Shown piece after piece: positions 1-10,844 of a DNA stretch of 64,000 nucleotides. Origin of the DNA: Kangiella sp. HZ709 (GTDB taxonomy: Bacteria; Pseudomonadota; Gammaproteobacteria; Enterobacterales; Kangiellaceae); NCBI RefSeq assembly GCF_009674675.1, contig NZ_WKJC01000002.1, positions 186,001 through 250,000 on the forward strand. The letters run 5' to 3'. Position 1 is the stretch's first letter. Every line of letters begins with the position of its first letter. The notes beneath the pieces were generated by a model. It was given only the letters and a program-made list of their open reading frames with translations. It searched no databases and was not told where the DNA came from. A program made the position numbers and the translations under genes.

Positions 1-1253
1 CTATTTTTCAACATAACCGCGCTATCCGATAAGTTTGTATCCCAACTAGGGTTAACTTTGCTTGGATCAAACGGCTCGTAGGCGTTTTCAGAGCTTATAT
101 CAAACAAATAAAGCTGACAGTCTAGCGCGCCATTTTTAAGCTTGTAACGTTTATTAGAACGTAAACCAATGGCTTTTGCATACTCCACTTCAGTGGTGAT
201 CATGGCTGCTTGCCAACCATCAAACTGCGTTTTCCAATAATGACCCAGCTTTTTATATACCTCAACAATGGTTTCGGGATTTCCTAGGCGCTCACCATAG
301 GGCGGATTGGTTACTATAAGCCCTACGGAATCCAGTTCAAATTGTTCAGGCTTGGCAATATCTTGATGCACAACGTCGATAATATTCTCTAAACCCGCTG
401 CTTTAATGTTTTCTTGCGCAAGCTCTATACTTCTCCTATGTCGGTCACTACCAAGAATTTTTCCAGAATGATTAAGTTTATTTTTATTAGCTTGACGCTT
501 TGTCACCGCCAATATTTCTTGCCATAGCTCTTCATCATGTTGCTTCCAATGATGAAAACCAAAATTCGGTTTCAATAAACCTGGCGCCATTCCCAATGCC
601 ATCATGGCCGCCTCTATCAATAAAGTTCCTGTGCCGCACATAGGATCATGAAAATCATACCCAGCAGTCGATAACTCAGGCCATTTAGCACGGGTAAGCA
701 TTGCTGCAGCTAAGTTTTCTTTTATTGGCGCAGCGCCAGTAGAGTCTCGATACCCACGTTGTTGAAGGCTACGGCCAGAAATATCCAAGCCAACCTTTAA
801 TTCTGAGCCATTAACTAAGACATGTACTCGATAATCCGGTGACTCTTTATCTACTGGCGGACGACTTTCATATCGCTCTTGAAAGTAATCCACTATGGCA
901 TCTTTGGCTTTTAAAGCGCCAAAACCCGAGTGCTTAATAAAATTATTTTTCCGACTGGTGCAATCTACAGCTAATGATTGATGGCTATCAAAATGCCAGC
1001 CCCACTCAATAGCATTAATTTTGTTATAAAAATCTTCCGTTGATTGAGCTCTATCATGTAACAACGTCAGATAAATACGGTTAGCCAATCGAGAGTTTAA
1101 ACACACTTTATAAGCAACCGATAAGTCGCCTTGAAAGGTAACATGAGTGGGATGTTCTTTTAACTCGCTAGCACCTAATACTGCTAACTCATCGATTAAA
1201 AGCGACTCTAAACCAGGCGGACATGATGAGTAGAAATTATATTGTTCCGACAT
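1..1253 (-). CDS. rlmL: 23S rRNA methyltransferase RlmKL (RlmL), 3' end cut by the window edge
   Basis: Reading the minus strand from the ATG at 1251-1253 gives an open frame to the window edge, about 417 codons. The product begins MSEQYNFYSSCPPGLESLL, typical of the RlmKL N-terminus. A THUMP region follows at about residues 45-155, then the first SAM-methyltransferase domain with a DPMCGTGT motif near residue 205 and the NPPYGE catalytic motif near residue 315. In the family, the N-terminal half methylates G2445 (m2G) and the C-terminal half (RlmK) methylates G2069 (m7G) of 23S rRNA. The RlmK half and the stop codon lie outside the window, so whether both activities are fused here cannot be checked. 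It lies downstream of pyrD on the same strand, about 90 bp away. Confidence 0.93.
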   Translation of the reverse strand, partial: MSEQYNFYSSCPPGLESLLIDELAVLGASELKEHPTHVTFQGDLSVAYKVCLNSRLANRIYLTLLHDRAQSTEDFYNKINAIEWGWHFDSHQSLAVDCTSRKNNFIKHSGFGALKAKDAIVDYFQERYESRPPVDKESPDYRVHVLVNGSELKVGLDISGRSLQQRGYRDSTGAAPIKENLAAAMLTRAKWPELSTAGYDFHDPMCGTGTLLIEAAMMALGMAPGLLKPNFGFHHWKQHDEELWQEILAVTKRQANKNKLNHSGKILGSDRHRRSIELAQENIKAAGLENIIDVVHQDIAKPEQFELDSVGLIVTNPPYGERLGNPETIVEVYKKLGHYWKTQFDGWQAAMITTEVEYAKAIGLRSNKRYKLKNGALDCQLYLFDISSENAYEPFDPSKVNPSWDTNLSDSAVMLKN

Positions 1254-1266
1254 TAAATAAGCACCT

Positions 1267-1353
1267 TTAATCTTCTAGCATGTGTTGTACTGCAATTAGC
1301 TCTTCAAGTTCTATTTGCAATTGTGATTTTTTTTCAGCGCTTATATCAGACCT
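1267..1353 (-). other. 28-codon open frame between pyrD and rlmKL, possible vestigial small gene
   Basis: On the minus strand, a frame different from pyrD is open from 1353 to the TAA at 1267-1269. It reads as a charged, coding-like peptide containing QLQIELEELIAVQHMLED. There is no ATG or GTG; only a TTG (codon 12) or an ATA could start it. Other gammaproteobacteria carry a small gene such as zapC between pyrD and rlmL, so this may be a remnant or a short unannotated peptide. Function is unknown and the call is weak. Confidence 0.2.
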
Positions 1354-2380
1354 TCATGTCTTTTATTGCTGAAGCCGCTTGATGAATAAGTTTTGGTCCA
1401 TGGAAAATAAAACCCGAATAAATTTGCACCATAGCCGCGCCAGCTTTAATTTTATCAACTGCAGATTGACCATCGGTAATACCACCAACACCAATAACAG
1501 GGATTTTATCATCCATTGCAAGAACTAGCTGTTTGATAACTTGAGTGGATTTACCCGCTAAAGGTTTACCGCTTAAACCGCCTTGTTCATCCGCAAATTT
1601 TAACCCTTCAACTTTAGAACGATCAAAGGTAGTATTGGTTGCGATAATAGAGTCTAGTTCATATTCAACAAAGGTTTTGCCTAATTCATTAATATCATTC
1701 GAATCTAAATCCGGTGCTATTTTTATCGCTAATGGCTTATAAAATCCATACTTTTGCTGTAACTCTGCCTGTTTGTTCTTAAGGTTCTCAAGCAATAACT
1801 TTAAGTTTTCACCAAACTGTAAATCACGCAAACCAGGAGTATTCGGCGATGAAATATTTACCACCATATAATCTGCTCGTTGGTAAATTTTCTCCATGCC
1901 AATAAGGTAATCATCTACCGCTTGTTCTACTGGCGTGTCAAAATTCTTACCGATATTGATCCCCAGAATACCCTTATTTTTATTTCCGAAATTGATATCC
2001 GTGACATTCTTTATGAGTTGCTCAACGCCATCATTATTAAAGCCCATTCGATTGACGATCGCCTTAGCTTCTTTAATTCTGAATAAGCGCGGCTTTGGAT
2101 TTCCCTCTTGAGCTCGCGGAGTAACGGTACCAACTTCGATAAAGCCAAAACCAAACTGGCTCAAGGCATCAACATATTCGCCATTTTTATCCAAACCTGC
2201 TGCTAAACCTACTCGATTAGGGAACTGAAGCCCCATCACTTCAACCGGATCATCAACTAAAGGTTGTGCCATCAGTCCTGACAGCTTTAGTTTATGTAAT
2301 GCATTTAAACTATTTAGTGATAGATGATGCGACCTTTCTCCGTCCATCATAAATAGAATGCTTCTTAGCATTGAGTACAT
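1346..2380 (-). CDS. pyrD: Dihydroorotate dehydrogenase, class 2 (quinone-linked)
   Basis: This 344-residue flavoprotein oxidises dihydroorotate to orotate and passes electrons to ubiquinone in pyrimidine synthesis. The class 2 type is shown by the N-terminal membrane-associating helix region MYSMLRSILFMMDGERSHHL, which aligns with the start of E. coli PyrD and supports this start codon. The FMN-binding stretch NRVGLAAGLDKNG lies near residues 55-67. The active-site segment VNISSPNTPGLR has the expected catalytic Ser at about residue 178, and GVGGIT lies near the C-terminus. Length matches the family. It follows topA on the same strand, but a terminator lies between them, so it probably has its own promoter. 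rlmKL is the next gene downstream. Confidence 0.97.
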   Translation of the reverse strand: MYSMLRSILFMMDGERSHHLSLNSLNALHKLKLSGLMAQPLVDDPVEVMGLQFPNRVGLAAGLDKNGEYVDALSQFGFGFIEVGTVTPRAQEGNPKPRLFRIKEAKAIVNRMGFNNDGVEQLIKNVTDINFGNKNKGILGINIGKNFDTPVEQAVDDYLIGMEKIYQRADYMVVNISSPNTPGLRDLQFGENLKLLLENLKNKQAELQQKYGFYKPLAIKIAPDLDSNDINELGKTFVEYELDSIIATNTTFDRSKVEGLKFADEQGGLSGKPLAGKSTQVIKQLVLAMDDKIPVIGVGGITDGQSAVDKIKAGAAMVQIYSGFIFHGPKLIHQAASAIKDMKV

Positions 2381-2406
2381 AGTTTTTCCTGAAAAATTAA
2401 CGGCAA

Positions 2407-2433
2407 TAAAAAAGGCCAGTCTTGAACTGGCCC
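2407..2433 (-). terminator. Rho-independent terminator of topA
   Basis: A 7-bp perfect stem (GGCCAGT/ACTGGCC, 2414-2432) with a 5-nt loop is followed, in minus-strand orientation, by six T residues. It lies about 30 bp past the topA stop codon. Confidence 0.85.
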
Positions 2434-2460
2434 TATTTTACTGACTTTTAAACAAATATG

Positions 2461-5163
2461 TTACTTTTTTGCTTTTGCAGCTTTTTTCTTGGTCGTTTTC
2501 TTAGTAGTTTTCTTAGCGGCAGCCTTCTTAACAGGGGTTCTTTCAACCCACTTTTTATCTTCATAAAAAGCTGTCCAACCAGAAGCTTTGCCTTCTTTAT
2601 CAAGACCAGCCACATACTGCTCTGCAGATTTACGGCTGTATTTCACAAAAACAGCATTACCGGCCGGATCTTTTTCAGGAGCCTCAGCTAAAAATTTATA
2701 CTTTGGATCCAATTTATCTTTAACTGTCAGCAGTTCACTCACTGAAGGAGCTCTGGTTTCTCTATTTCTTGGAAACTGACTAGCTGCCAAGAAAATACCT
2801 GCAGCGCCATCCCGTAAAATATAGTGATCATCTACTTTTTGGCAAGCTAAATCTGGCATAGGAATTGGATCAGCTTTTGGTGGTGCAGGTTGGCCATTGG
2901 CTAGAAGCTTGCGCGTATTTTTGCAATCGTCACTCATACAACCAAAATACTTGCCAAAACGGCCTGTTTTTAACTGCATTTCATCGCCACACTTATCGCA
3001 ATCTAAAACTGGGCCGTCGTAACCTTTAATTTTGTACTCGCCTTTCTCAACTTCGTAACCCTCACAATCAGGGTTATTTCCGCATATGTATAGCTTAGTC
3101 TTTTCATCCAGAAGGTAATCTTCCATCGCCGATTCACAAATCTTGCAGCGTTTGATACTGACCAAGTGAAGCGCTTCTTCTTCCTCATTGGCCGCCACGA
3201 AATCATCGCCAGGCATTAGATTTTTAGTGTTTTTACAGCGCTCCTTTGGCGGCAAGGAATAACCGGTACAACCCAAGAAAACACCCGTACTAGCGTTTCT
3301 AATAGCAAAATGATGAGAATTACATAAGTCACACGTTAATTCAGTTTCAACCGCATTATTGCGACGCATACCGCCATTGGTTTCTTCTTCATCAGCTTTT
3401 TTAAGCTTATCTGAAAAAGATTGATAAAATTCATCTAAGGTTATTTTCCAATTTTTCTTACCATTAGCAATTGCATCCAAACGCTCTTCCATAGTCGCTG
3501 TGAAAGAATAATCGAGCAAATCATTAAAACTTTCCATTAATCTATCAGTAACAATTTCTCCCATTTTTTGAGCATAAAATCGTTTCTTTTCTTGTTTAAC
3601 ATAACCGCGATCTTGAATAGTTGAAATAATCGAAGCGTAAGTAGAAGGTCTTCCGATACCTCTTTTTTCTAATTCTTTAACCAACGCAGCTTCAGAAAAT
3701 CGAGCTGGCGGCTTAGTAAAATGTTGCTTTGGATCCAGTGCTTCTAGAGTTAAACTCTCGCCTTCTTCAACATTAGGCAATTCATCATCATCTTTAGACC
3801 GTTTTTGCATCGGCAAAACTTTCGTCCAACCATCAAAACGCATGACTCGGCCTTTAGCTTTTAACTCATACTCATTTGCTTCGACGAATAGATTAGTCAC
3901 GTCGTACTCTGCAGGCAGCATTTGACAAGCCACAAACTGCCGCCAAATCAAGTCATAAAGACGCTCAGCATCTTTTTCCATATTATTTAGATGACCAACT
4001 TTCTTAGTGACATCAGAAGGACGAATGGCTTCATGAGCCTCTTGCGCACCTTCTTTGCTTGAATAGCTCATTGCTTCTTTTGGCAAATAATTCTTGCCAT
4101 AGCTATCAGCAATAAAGTCTCGACATTGCGTTACTGCATCAGCACTTAAGTAAGTTGAATCGGTACGCATATAAGTAATATAACCAGCTTCGTATAGGCG
4201 CTGGGCCATCATCATAGTGCGTTTTACACCGTAACCTAATCGGGTACTAGCCGCTTGCTGCAAGGTCGAAGTAATAAAAGGTTTTGGCGCTTTTGATTTC
4301 TGCGGTTTAGATTCTAATGAACGGACTTTGTAATCTGAATGCTTTAGGGCTTCAACCGCTGCTAAAGTATCTTTTTCATTGGTTGGTTTAAAAGCTTTGC
4401 CTTTATATTTAGCAACCAACAAACGTAAGTTATCCCCCCCTTGGCTGATAGTATCGGCATGTAAGTCCCAATACTCATCAGGGATAAAAGCTCTGATTTC
4501 GCGCTCACGCTCTACCAATAAACGCACAGCAACTGATTGCACGCGCCCCGCGGATAAACCCCTAGAGATTTTTCGCCATAACAATGGCGACACCATAAAA
4601 CCAACTACTCGATCAAGAAAACGACGGGTTTGTTGCGCATTGACATAGTGCATATCTAATGTAGCAGGCTTCGAAAAAGCTTCTTGAATAGCTTTTTTCG
4701 TGATCTCGTTAAAAACTACTCGACGATATCTATCGTCATCACCACCTAACAGCTCTTTTAGATGCCAAGCGATAGCCTCTCCTTCTCTATCCAAATCTGT
4801 TGCGAGATAAATAGTGTCAGATTGATCCGCTAATTTTTTTAGCTCATTAAGAACTTTTTCTTTTCCTGGTAGCACTTCGTAATGCGCATCCCATCCCTCT
4901 TCGGGATTGATTCCCATACGAGTGAATAAAGCTGTCTTTTCTCTTAAAGCTTTTTGACGAGCCTTTTCTTCTGGCGGCAACTTGCGAGTAATCGCAGCTT
5001 TTCGCGCTCTTTCCTTGGCACTCACAGGCTCTTTTTTGCTAGCTCCAGTTGGCAAATCACGGATGTGACCAACACTGGATTTAACCACAAAATCATTACC
5101 CAAATACTTATTAATGGTTTTCGCCTTGGCTGGCGATTCCACAATTACTAATGCTTTTCCCAT
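2461..5163 (-). CDS. topA: DNA topoisomerase I
   Basis: This 900-residue type IA topoisomerase relaxes negative supercoils by a transient single-strand break. The Toprim domain starts at residue 2 ([19 protein letters not shown]) and carries the metal-binding [13 protein letters not shown] motif. The nucleophilic Tyr is in [11 protein letters not shown] at about residue 331. Three C-terminal zinc-ribbon units show CxxC pairs (CDLC, CKIC, CDKC). They are followed by a further C-terminal region and a tail made almost only of Lys, Ala and Thr (last about 25 residues), which probably strengthens DNA or RNA-polymerase contacts. Length is slightly above E. coli TopA (865). It is monocistronic by appearance: a terminator follows, and a 14-bp AT palindrome (5185-5198) lies just upstream of the start. 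Confidence 0.97.
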   Translation of the reverse strand: MGKALVIVESPAKAKTINKYLGNDFVVKSSVGHIRDLPTGASKKEPVSAKERARKAAITRKLPPEEKARQKALREKTALFTRMGINPEEGWDAHYEVLPGKEKVLNELKKLADQSDTIYLATDLDREGEAIAWHLKELLGGDDDRYRRVVFNEITKKAIQEAFSKPATLDMHYVNAQQTRRFLDRVVGFMVSPLLWRKISRGLSAGRVQSVAVRLLVEREREIRAFIPDEYWDLHADTISQGGDNLRLLVAKYKGKAFKPTNEKDTLAAVEALKHSDYKVRSLESKPQKSKAPKPFITSTLQQAASTRLGYGVKRTMMMAQRLYEAGYITYMRTDSTYLSADAVTQCRDFIADSYGKNYLPKEAMSYSSKEGAQEAHEAIRPSDVTKKVGHLNNMEKDAERLYDLIWRQFVACQMLPAEYDVTNLFVEANEYELKAKGRVMRFDGWTKVLPMQKRSKDDDELPNVEEGESLTLEALDPKQHFTKPPARFSEAALVKELEKRGIGRPSTYASIISTIQDRGYVKQEKKRFYAQKMGEIVTDRLMESFNDLLDYSFTATMEERLDAIANGKKNWKITLDEFYQSFSDKLKKADEEETNGGMRRNNAVETELTCDLCNSHHFAIRNASTGVFLGCTGYSLPPKERCKNTKNLMPGDDFVAANEEEEALHLVSIKRCKICESAMEDYLLDEKTKLYICGNNPDCEGYEVEKGEYKIKGYDGPVLDCDKCGDEMQLKTGRFGKYFGCMSDDCKNTRKLLANGQPAPPKADPIPMPDLACQKVDDHYILRDGAAGIFLAASQFPRNRETRAPSVSELLTVKDKLDPKYKFLAEAPEKDPAGNAVFVKYSRKSAEQYVAGLDKEGKASGWTAFYEDKKWVERTPVKKAAAKKTTKKTTKKKAAKAKK

Positions 5164-5223
5164 AAAAAATTCTTACTTAAGGTTTTGTTTTAAAACAACT
5201 ATTTTAAATTTTAGATTCAAAAA

Positions 5224-5253
5224 AACAGAGCTAGACTGAACTCAAACTCTGTT
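5224..5253 (-). terminator. Possible terminator after ybbP
   Basis: A 7-bp inverted repeat (AACAGAG/CTCTGTT) with a 16-nt loop is followed by a T-run on the minus strand. Another T-run (GTTCCTTTTTTT) follows it on the plus strand. The long loop and A/T-rich stem make it weak. It lies between ybbP and topA. Confidence 0.4.
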
Positions 5254-5366
5254 GTTCCTTTTTTTATTAATAGCAACCAAAGCTGGTGGCTGTCTAGTTT
5301 TTTCTATTATTTTTTATTTTTTGATGAGCCAGTTTTCATTACTAACTCATCCTTTTGCACACTTTT

Positions 5367-7865
5367 TTAAGTTTGCCTCAACACCTGATAAGCAGGTTGT
5401 TTCAGTATCGATTTGATTCCAAACCAACCCACTACGCTAATAAAAATTGCAGCCGCTAAAGGAACCACCAACCAAAATATCAAATGTGGCTTTGCAGTTA
5501 GATCCAATACATTAATGTATAAAGAAGAGACCATTAACTCACTACAAATCACTGCAAGCAAACCTGAAAATATCCCTAACAAAGCTAACTCAGCAATTAA
5601 ACCTGAGCGAATAAATGGACTTTTAGCACCTAAGGTTTTTAATAAAGTAGCTGATAATACTCGCTCTTCTCGATTGGCCTGCAGTACTGCGTACAACACT
5701 GCAATTCCTGCTAACAAAACGAATAACATAATAAACTCAACCGCCAGAGTGACTTGATCCAATATCTTTTGCACCTGCTCCATGATTTTATCCAGCTCAA
5801 TAATGGTAACTGTCGGCATCTGCTCTAAAATTTGATTGAGCATAGGCTTTTGACTTTTCGCTATATTAAAGCTGGTTATGTAGCTGGCGGGAAAATCTTT
5901 TAATCCCTGCGGCTCAAATATTACGAAGAAATTGGGTTGAAAAGAATCCCATTGAATTTCCCGGACATTTGCAATCTGCCCTTCTACGCTTAAACCACCA
6001 ATATCAAAAGAAAGTTTATCGCCAATTTTAACCTTCATCATATTTTGAATTTCAGTTGAAATTGAAATTTTCACCGCGCTAGGATCAAATGATTCGTCAT
6101 CTTGTAACCACCAATTACCTTCTACTAATTTATTGGCCGCCGGCAAATCTTTCATCCAAGTGAGATTTAGCTCTCTTCTAAGAGCTCGAGCCTGTTGATA
6201 TTCTTCTTTGGAAAGCACTTCATTGGCTAACTCACCATTCAATCGGGTTACCCGACCACGCACCATAGGATAAATACCACTGGTTTCTACGTTATTTTTT
6301 TGCAAAATCGTATCAAGTGCCTCGACTTCATAATCTTGAACGTTGATTAAGAAATGATTAGGCGCATCGGCTGGCATTTGATTTTGCCATTCGGTTAAAA
6401 GCTCCGTTCTGATCAAATAAGTCGATAGCATGATCATGAAAGCTAAACCAAAAGCGGTTATCTGACTGATGGTGTAAGCCGGATAACGTTTTAATTGACC
6501 TAAACCAAACCTTACGGATGTTGGACTTCTTTTGCCCAGCCAAATACCAATTTTAAAAATCAACCAAGCAAATAATCGAATCACAATAAAAGCAATAATC
6601 GACACGATTAATAAAATACCTACCAGCAGCCAAGAACCACTTTGCCACCACATTAGAACAGCCATAGAGCCGATTGCTAAAGCATAAATAATCCAGCCCG
6701 AAACTGCTAACGGCATCAACTCTTTACGTAAAACTCTCAGTGGCGGAACTTTAGCGATTTGGAAAAATGAAGGTAATGCAAAACCCAGCAAAACGACTAA
6801 GCCTGAAAAAGCAGAAACTATAATTGGTACTAAACCAATCGAAACCATAGGTTGTGGCAACACATTAGCAAATTGCCAAATAATCAATTGCTGTATCGCC
6901 AAACCAATTACCACACCTAAGCCTACGCCAATCAATCCAATAAGTGCCAATTGCCATAAATAAAGCTGATGAACCTGACGGATCCGCATGCCTAAACAGC
7001 GATAAATTGCCGCATAATCGTAATGCCGACGGCTAAAACGCCCTGCGGCGACCGCTATGGCCACTCCGGCAAGTATTACAGACACTAAACTCGCTAGACG
7101 CAAAAAAGACTCGGCACGACTGAGTGAAGCTTGTAACGCAGGTGTTCCCTCTTTGCCACCGGTTATCCGTTGAGTTTCGTTAAGCTGAGGTTTTAACCAT
7201 TTAATATAAGCTTCGCGGGCAGCTTCCTCTCCAGCCAGCAACATTTGATTATTGACTCGACTACCTGGCCCAAGAATATCCGCAACCGCTAAATCAGCAC
7301 TATTAATAATAATGCCCGGTGCAACATTAAAAACCTCGCTAGCTTGTCCAGGACCTGAAACCACCACTCCAGATATGATTAATTCGGTATTACCAAATTC
7401 GATGATGTCGCCGACTTTTGACTCCAACAAACTTAAAACCCGTGGCTCCACCCAAAGTTTACCTTGGTCAGGTTTCGCTTGAACCTTGTTGCCAACCTCA
7501 AATGGGGCAACAGCAATTTCAAGCTCTCCTTTCAAGGGGTAGAAATCATCCACCACTCGGACAGAAACTAATTGGAATTTATCGCCTCTGGATATTACCG
7601 TACTAACATTTTTACCAGTAGCGGCGATCAAATTGTTATTCTGAGCCTCTAAGAGCCATTCCTGAGGGATTTCTCTTGGAGAGCTAATGACATAGTCTGC
7701 TCCTAAAAATTCGCTAGCCTGCTCGCCCATAGCGCGCTGAATCCGATCAGTGATTACACTGATAGCAGTCATAGCAGCAACCGCGACAATTAATGCGAAA
7801 AATAAAACTTTAACTTCGCCAGCTTTCCAGTCACGACGAAAGTTTTTAATGGCCATCTTAAACAT
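5367..7865 (-). CDS. ybbP: ABC transporter permease, YbbP/FtsX family
   Basis: This 832-residue inner-membrane protein is the permease partner of the adjacent YbbA ATPase. It has an N-terminal membrane helix (about residues 20-40), a large periplasmic MacB-like region, and clusters of hydrophobic segments near residues 255-365, 390-440, 470-490 and 715-825. This is the duplicated FtsX-type arrangement. In E. coli, ybbA-ybbP sits next to tesA as it does here, and the complex is thought to extract or export hydrophobic compounds; the substrate is not established. Its ATG overlaps the ybbA stop by one base (TAATG), showing translational coupling. Length agrees with E. coli YbbP (804). Confidence 0.9.
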   Translation of the reverse strand: MFKMAIKNFRRDWKAGEVKVLFFALIVAVAAMTAISVITDRIQRAMGEQASEFLGADYVISSPREIPQEWLLEAQNNNLIAATGKNVSTVISRGDKFQLVSVRVVDDFYPLKGELEIAVAPFEVGNKVQAKPDQGKLWVEPRVLSLLESKVGDIIEFGNTELIISGVVVSGPGQASEVFNVAPGIIINSADLAVADILGPGSRVNNQMLLAGEEAAREAYIKWLKPQLNETQRITGGKEGTPALQASLSRAESFLRLASLVSVILAGVAIAVAAGRFSRRHYDYAAIYRCLGMRIRQVHQLYLWQLALIGLIGVGLGVVIGLAIQQLIIWQFANVLPQPMVSIGLVPIIVSAFSGLVVLLGFALPSFFQIAKVPPLRVLRKELMPLAVSGWIIYALAIGSMAVLMWWQSGSWLLVGILLIVSIIAFIVIRLFAWLIFKIGIWLGKRSPTSVRFGLGQLKRYPAYTISQITAFGLAFMIMLSTYLIRTELLTEWQNQMPADAPNHFLINVQDYEVEALDTILQKNNVETSGIYPMVRGRVTRLNGELANEVLSKEEYQQARALRRELNLTWMKDLPAANKLVEGNWWLQDDESFDPSAVKISISTEIQNMMKVKIGDKLSFDIGGLSVEGQIANVREIQWDSFQPNFFVIFEPQGLKDFPASYITSFNIAKSQKPMLNQILEQMPTVTIIELDKIMEQVQKILDQVTLAVEFIMLFVLLAGIAVLYAVLQANREERVLSATLLKTLGAKSPFIRSGLIAELALLGIFSGLLAVICSELMVSSLYINVLDLTAKPHLIFWLVVPLAAAIFISVVGWFGIKSILKQPAYQVLRQT

Positions 7866-8608
7866 TAGGAAGCTACCTTAGCTTCAGATGAGACCGCTTT
7901 AACTGTTGCTTTAGTATTTGAAGAAACAGAATCTGACTGCTCAGAAGTATCTGCAACTAAACGCCCAGCTTCTAAACTAAGTTGTCGGTCGCAACGATTA
8001 GCTAGATTCTGATCATGAGTTACTAATACTAAGGTGGTTCCAAACTGCTCATTCAATTCAAACAACAAATCGACCACCTTTTGACCATTAGCACTGTCCA
8101 AATTACCGGTAGGTTCATCTGCAAATAGAATTTTTGGTTCCGATGCAAAAGCTCTAGCAATAGCAACTCGCTGCTGTTCGCCACCAGAAAGTTGATTAGG
8201 ATAATGCTTAACCCTTTCACTCAAACCCACTTTATCCAAAATTGCCAAAGCATCTTTACGTGGTGATTTTCCACCTTTTAATTCAATCGGTAACATCACA
8301 TTTTCAAGTGCTGTTAGTCCAGGTAATAAATGGAATGATTGAAATATAAAACCCACAAACTGTGCTCGAACCCCAGCTCTTTCATCTTCATCCAGCTCAT
8401 GAAGTTTATGATTTGCAAGGATAACCTCTCCACTTGTTGGCACATCGAGTCCTGCCAATAAAGATAAAAGTGTTGATTTTCCAGAACCAGAAGCACCGAT
8501 AATAGCTACGATATCGCCTTCATTAATGGTTAAGGTTACTTCTGATAAGATTGTTAAATCTTGCTCTTGAGAGCTGACTGTCTTAGTTAGGTTTTGAGTT
8601 GTTAGCAT
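7865..8608 (-). CDS. ybbA: ABC transporter ATP-binding protein YbbA
   Basis: This 247-residue ATPase has Walker [10 protein letters not shown] (near residue 36), signature [14 protein letters not shown], Walker [13 protein letters not shown] and a switch His in LVTHD. These mark the LolD/MacB/YbbA group that pairs with FtsX-type permeases. About 25 extra C-terminal residues are Ser/Thr/Lys-rich and look unstructured. The gene is translationally coupled to ybbP and divergent from tesA; the shared upstream region (8609-8836) should hold both promoters, but no strong consensus was recognised there. Confidence 0.93.
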   Translation of the reverse strand: MLTTQNLTKTVSSQEQDLTILSEVTLTINEGDIVAIIGASGSGKSTLLSLLAGLDVPTSGEVILANHKLHELDEDERAGVRAQFVGFIFQSFHLLPGLTALENVMLPIELKGGKSPRKDALAILDKVGLSERVKHYPNQLSGGEQQRVAIARAFASEPKILFADEPTGNLDSANGQKVVDLLFELNEQFGTTLVLVTHDQNLANRCDRQLSLEAGRLVADTSEQSDSVSSNTKATVKAVSSEAKVAS

Positions 8609-8836
8609 TTTTTAAATCTACGGTTAGGATTATTGATAGAATAACGTAAATGCAAACAATTTAAAAAAAACAGTGTGAAAGAAGTGTTACTATCCTTTTC
8701 AAAAGTATCCAAAGCTGACGATTGGCTATTTATATCCTGAAAAACACAGTTGAGCTTGAAGTTATTCACGATAAACTCCATGATCAGGTGATATATGAAG
8801 CTAATTAGCAAACTAATATTTCGGCACTAACAATAT

Positions 8837-9448
8837 ATGAGAAAACTTAACTTCCTGACATTCTTTGCTTTATCGATACTTTTCTCGTGGACAGCAATCG
8901 CTAAACCACTTGAAAAATATAACAAGATCCTAGTACTGGGTGATAGCTTAAGCGCTGGCTATAACATGCCCCTTGAAAGTGGTTGGGTAAATCTACTTCG
9001 GCAAGAACTAAAAACTAAAAACTCTAATATTGAAGTTATCAATGCCAGTGTCAGTGGTGATACCACTGGACAAGGTATGTCTAGACTCAAACCTTTATTG
9101 GAGAAACATGCGCCTGATTTACTCATTCTAGAACTAGGCGGAAATGATGGTTTACGCGGAATTGCCCCAGCATTAATCAAGCATAATCTTGCCAAAATGA
9201 TTGATATGGCGCAAGCAATAGAGAGTGACGTACTATTATTAGGTATGCATATATTGCCAAACTATGGCAAAAGATACACTGAAGCATTCCATCAAAATTA
9301 CTTAGACTTAGCTAAAGAAAAAGAAACCATGCTGATTCCTTTTTTCCTAGAAAATGTAGGGGATAAGCCTGAGCTTATGCAAAATGATGGTATTCACCCG
9401 AATCAGAATGCTCAGAAGATTTTATTAAAAAACATACTATCTTTCTAA
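8837..9448 (+). CDS. tesA: Periplasmic acyl-CoA thioesterase I / lysophospholipase L1 (GDSL/SGNH)
   Basis: This 203-residue SGNH hydrolase hydrolyses acyl thioesters and esters such as lysophospholipids and arylesters in the periplasm. A signal peptide occupies about residues 1-22. Block I GDSLSAGYNM holds the catalytic Ser, block II has a Gly at VSGDTTGQG, block III is LGGNDGLRG (oxyanion Asn), and block V is NDGIHPN (Asp-His). Length and order match E. coli TesA. The divergent ybbA-ybbP neighbourhood is the conserved one. The ribosome binding site before this ATG is weak, but no better start is available. Confidence 0.95.
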   Translation: MRKLNFLTFFALSILFSWTAIAKPLEKYNKILVLGDSLSAGYNMPLESGWVNLLRQELKTKNSNIEVINASVSGDTTGQGMSRLKPLLEKHAPDLLILELGGNDGLRGIAPALIKHNLAKMIDMAQAIESDVLLLGMHILPNYGKRYTEAFHQNYLDLAKEKETMLIPFFLENVGDKPELMQNDGIHPNQNAQKILLKNILSF

Positions 9449-9493
9449 CTTAAAAAGTAATCATTGGCATTTAACTTATACAAACAAAGCTGG

Positions 9494-9518
9494 TAAAAAA
9501 AGGCTCCCTTAGGAGCCT
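9494..9518 (-). terminator. Terminator of astC
   Basis: A perfect 6-bp stem GGCTCC/GGAGCC (9502-9517) with a 4-nt loop is followed on the minus strand by seven T residues. It lies 20 bp after the astC stop. tesA converges on it from the other side. Confidence 0.88.
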
Positions 9519-9537
9519 ATAAACTAAAGCAATAATT

Positions 9538-10770
9538 TCAAGCAATCGCTGCGACGGCTTTTTCGAATCTATCTAAGCCCAGATCAATTTCTTCATTGGT
9601 AATGTTTAGTGCTGGTGCAAAACGAACAACGCTTAGACCCGCAACCAGGCACATAACGCCATGCTCCCAACCTGATACTAAAAACTCACGAGCTTTGCCT
9701 TGCCACTTCTCATTACAAACTGCGCCAATAAGCAAACCTTCGCCACGTACAGTTTCAAACACATCATATTTCTCGCCAATAGATTCCAACCGGGCTTTGA
9801 TTTTCGCGCTTTTCTCTTTAACGCCATTCAACATTTCTGGGGTGTTAATTTCATCAATCACTACGTTTGAGATAGCACAAGCTAGTGGGTTACCGCCATA
9901 GGTAGAACCATGCGTTCCAACGCCCATGCTTTTTGAAATTTTAGTGGTAGTCAGCATAGCGCCGATTGGGAAACCACCGCCCATTGCTTTAGCCGTAGTT
10001 AGAATATCCGGAGTAACGCCTAAACCTTGGTAAGCATATAAATGACCGGTGCGGCCCACACCAGTTTGTACTTCATCAAACACTAATAAAGCGTTGTGCT
10101 TATCACACAATTCGCGCACTGCTTTAGCAAATTCAGGATCCGCAGGAATAATACCTCCCTCGCCTTGTACTGGCTCCATCACCACCGCACAAGTTTTATC
10201 GTTGATTAATCCCTCAAGTGCTTCAATATTATTAAATTCGCCATGGCTGATACCTTGCGGTAAGGGTTCATAACCATGAGTGTATTTAGGCTGACCGCCC
10301 ACACACACAGTAAATAAGGTACGGCCGTGGAAAGCTTGCTTAAAAGCTACAATTTCACTCTTACCTTGATCTGGATAATTATCGTTGGCGTATTTACGAA
10401 CCAACTTAAAGGCCGCCTCATTTGCTTCACCACCGGAATTACAAAAGAAGACTTTGTCGGCAAAAGTTGCATCAGTTAACTTTTGCGCTAATTCAAGAGC
10501 GGGTTTATTTGTGAATACGTTACTTAAGTGCCAAATTTTTTCAGACTGCTCTTTCAGTGCCTTTAACATGCCTGGATGATTATGACCCAGTGCTGTTACA
10601 GCAATACCGCCAGCAAAGTCGATATAGTCTTTACCGTTTTGATCCCAAACTTTTGAACCTTCACCACGCTCTGGGATGATGCTGGCGGGATTGTAATTGG
10701 GCACCATTACTTCATCGAAAGTAGCGCGAGAATATTTTGAACTAGAATTAGGGCTTTGATTATCAGACAT
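9538..10770 (-). CDS. astC: Succinylornithine / acetylornithine aminotransferase
   Basis: This 410-residue class III PLP aminotransferase converts N-succinylornithine to N-succinylglutamate semialdehyde in arginine catabolism. Enzymes of this family often also serve as ArgD or GabT in other pathways. The PLP lysine is in [15 protein letters not shown] at about residue 261. Other family marks are the [17 protein letters not shown] entry motif, [12 protein letters not shown] and [14 protein letters not shown]. The start has a GGTG ribosome site seven bases away. It is divergent from astA-astD-astB, which identifies it as the ast-type enzyme. ArgD rather than AstC specificity cannot be excluded from sequence alone. 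Confidence 0.93.
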   Translation of the reverse strand: MSDNQSPNSSSKYSRATFDEVMVPNYNPASIIPERGEGSKVWDQNGKDYIDFAGGIAVTALGHNHPGMLKALKEQSEKIWHLSNVFTNKPALELAQKLTDATFADKVFFCNSGGEANEAAFKLVRKYANDNYPDQGKSEIVAFKQAFHGRTLFTVCVGGQPKYTHGYEPLPQGISHGEFNNIEALEGLINDKTCAVVMEPVQGEGGIIPADPEFAKAVRELCDKHNALLVFDEVQTGVGRTGHLYAYQGLGVTPDILTTAKAMGGGFPIGAMLTTTKISKSMGVGTHGSTYGGNPLACAISNVVIDEINTPEMLNGVKEKSAKIKARLESIGEKYDVFETVRGEGLLIGAVCNEKWQGKAREFLVSGWEHGVMCLVAGLSVVRFAPALNITNEEIDLGLDRFEKAVAAIA

Positions 10771-10844
10771 AAATCACCTGTTTGACACTTGAGAAATTGA
10801 GACACGAATAAGCCGCATATAATCCACTTTTTTTAGCCAAAATA

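Noticed and set aside
5185-5198. Perfect 14-bp AT-rich palindrome upstream of topA
   Set aside because: Made only of T/G/A/C-poor sequence (TTGTTTTAAAACAA); such palindromes arise easily in AT-rich spacers and no regulator is suggested.
8602-8811. 69-codon minus-strand frame upstream of ybbA
   Set aside because: It overlaps the ybbA start, has poor codon quality and no ribosome site or recognisable sequence; more likely leader DNA of ybbA.
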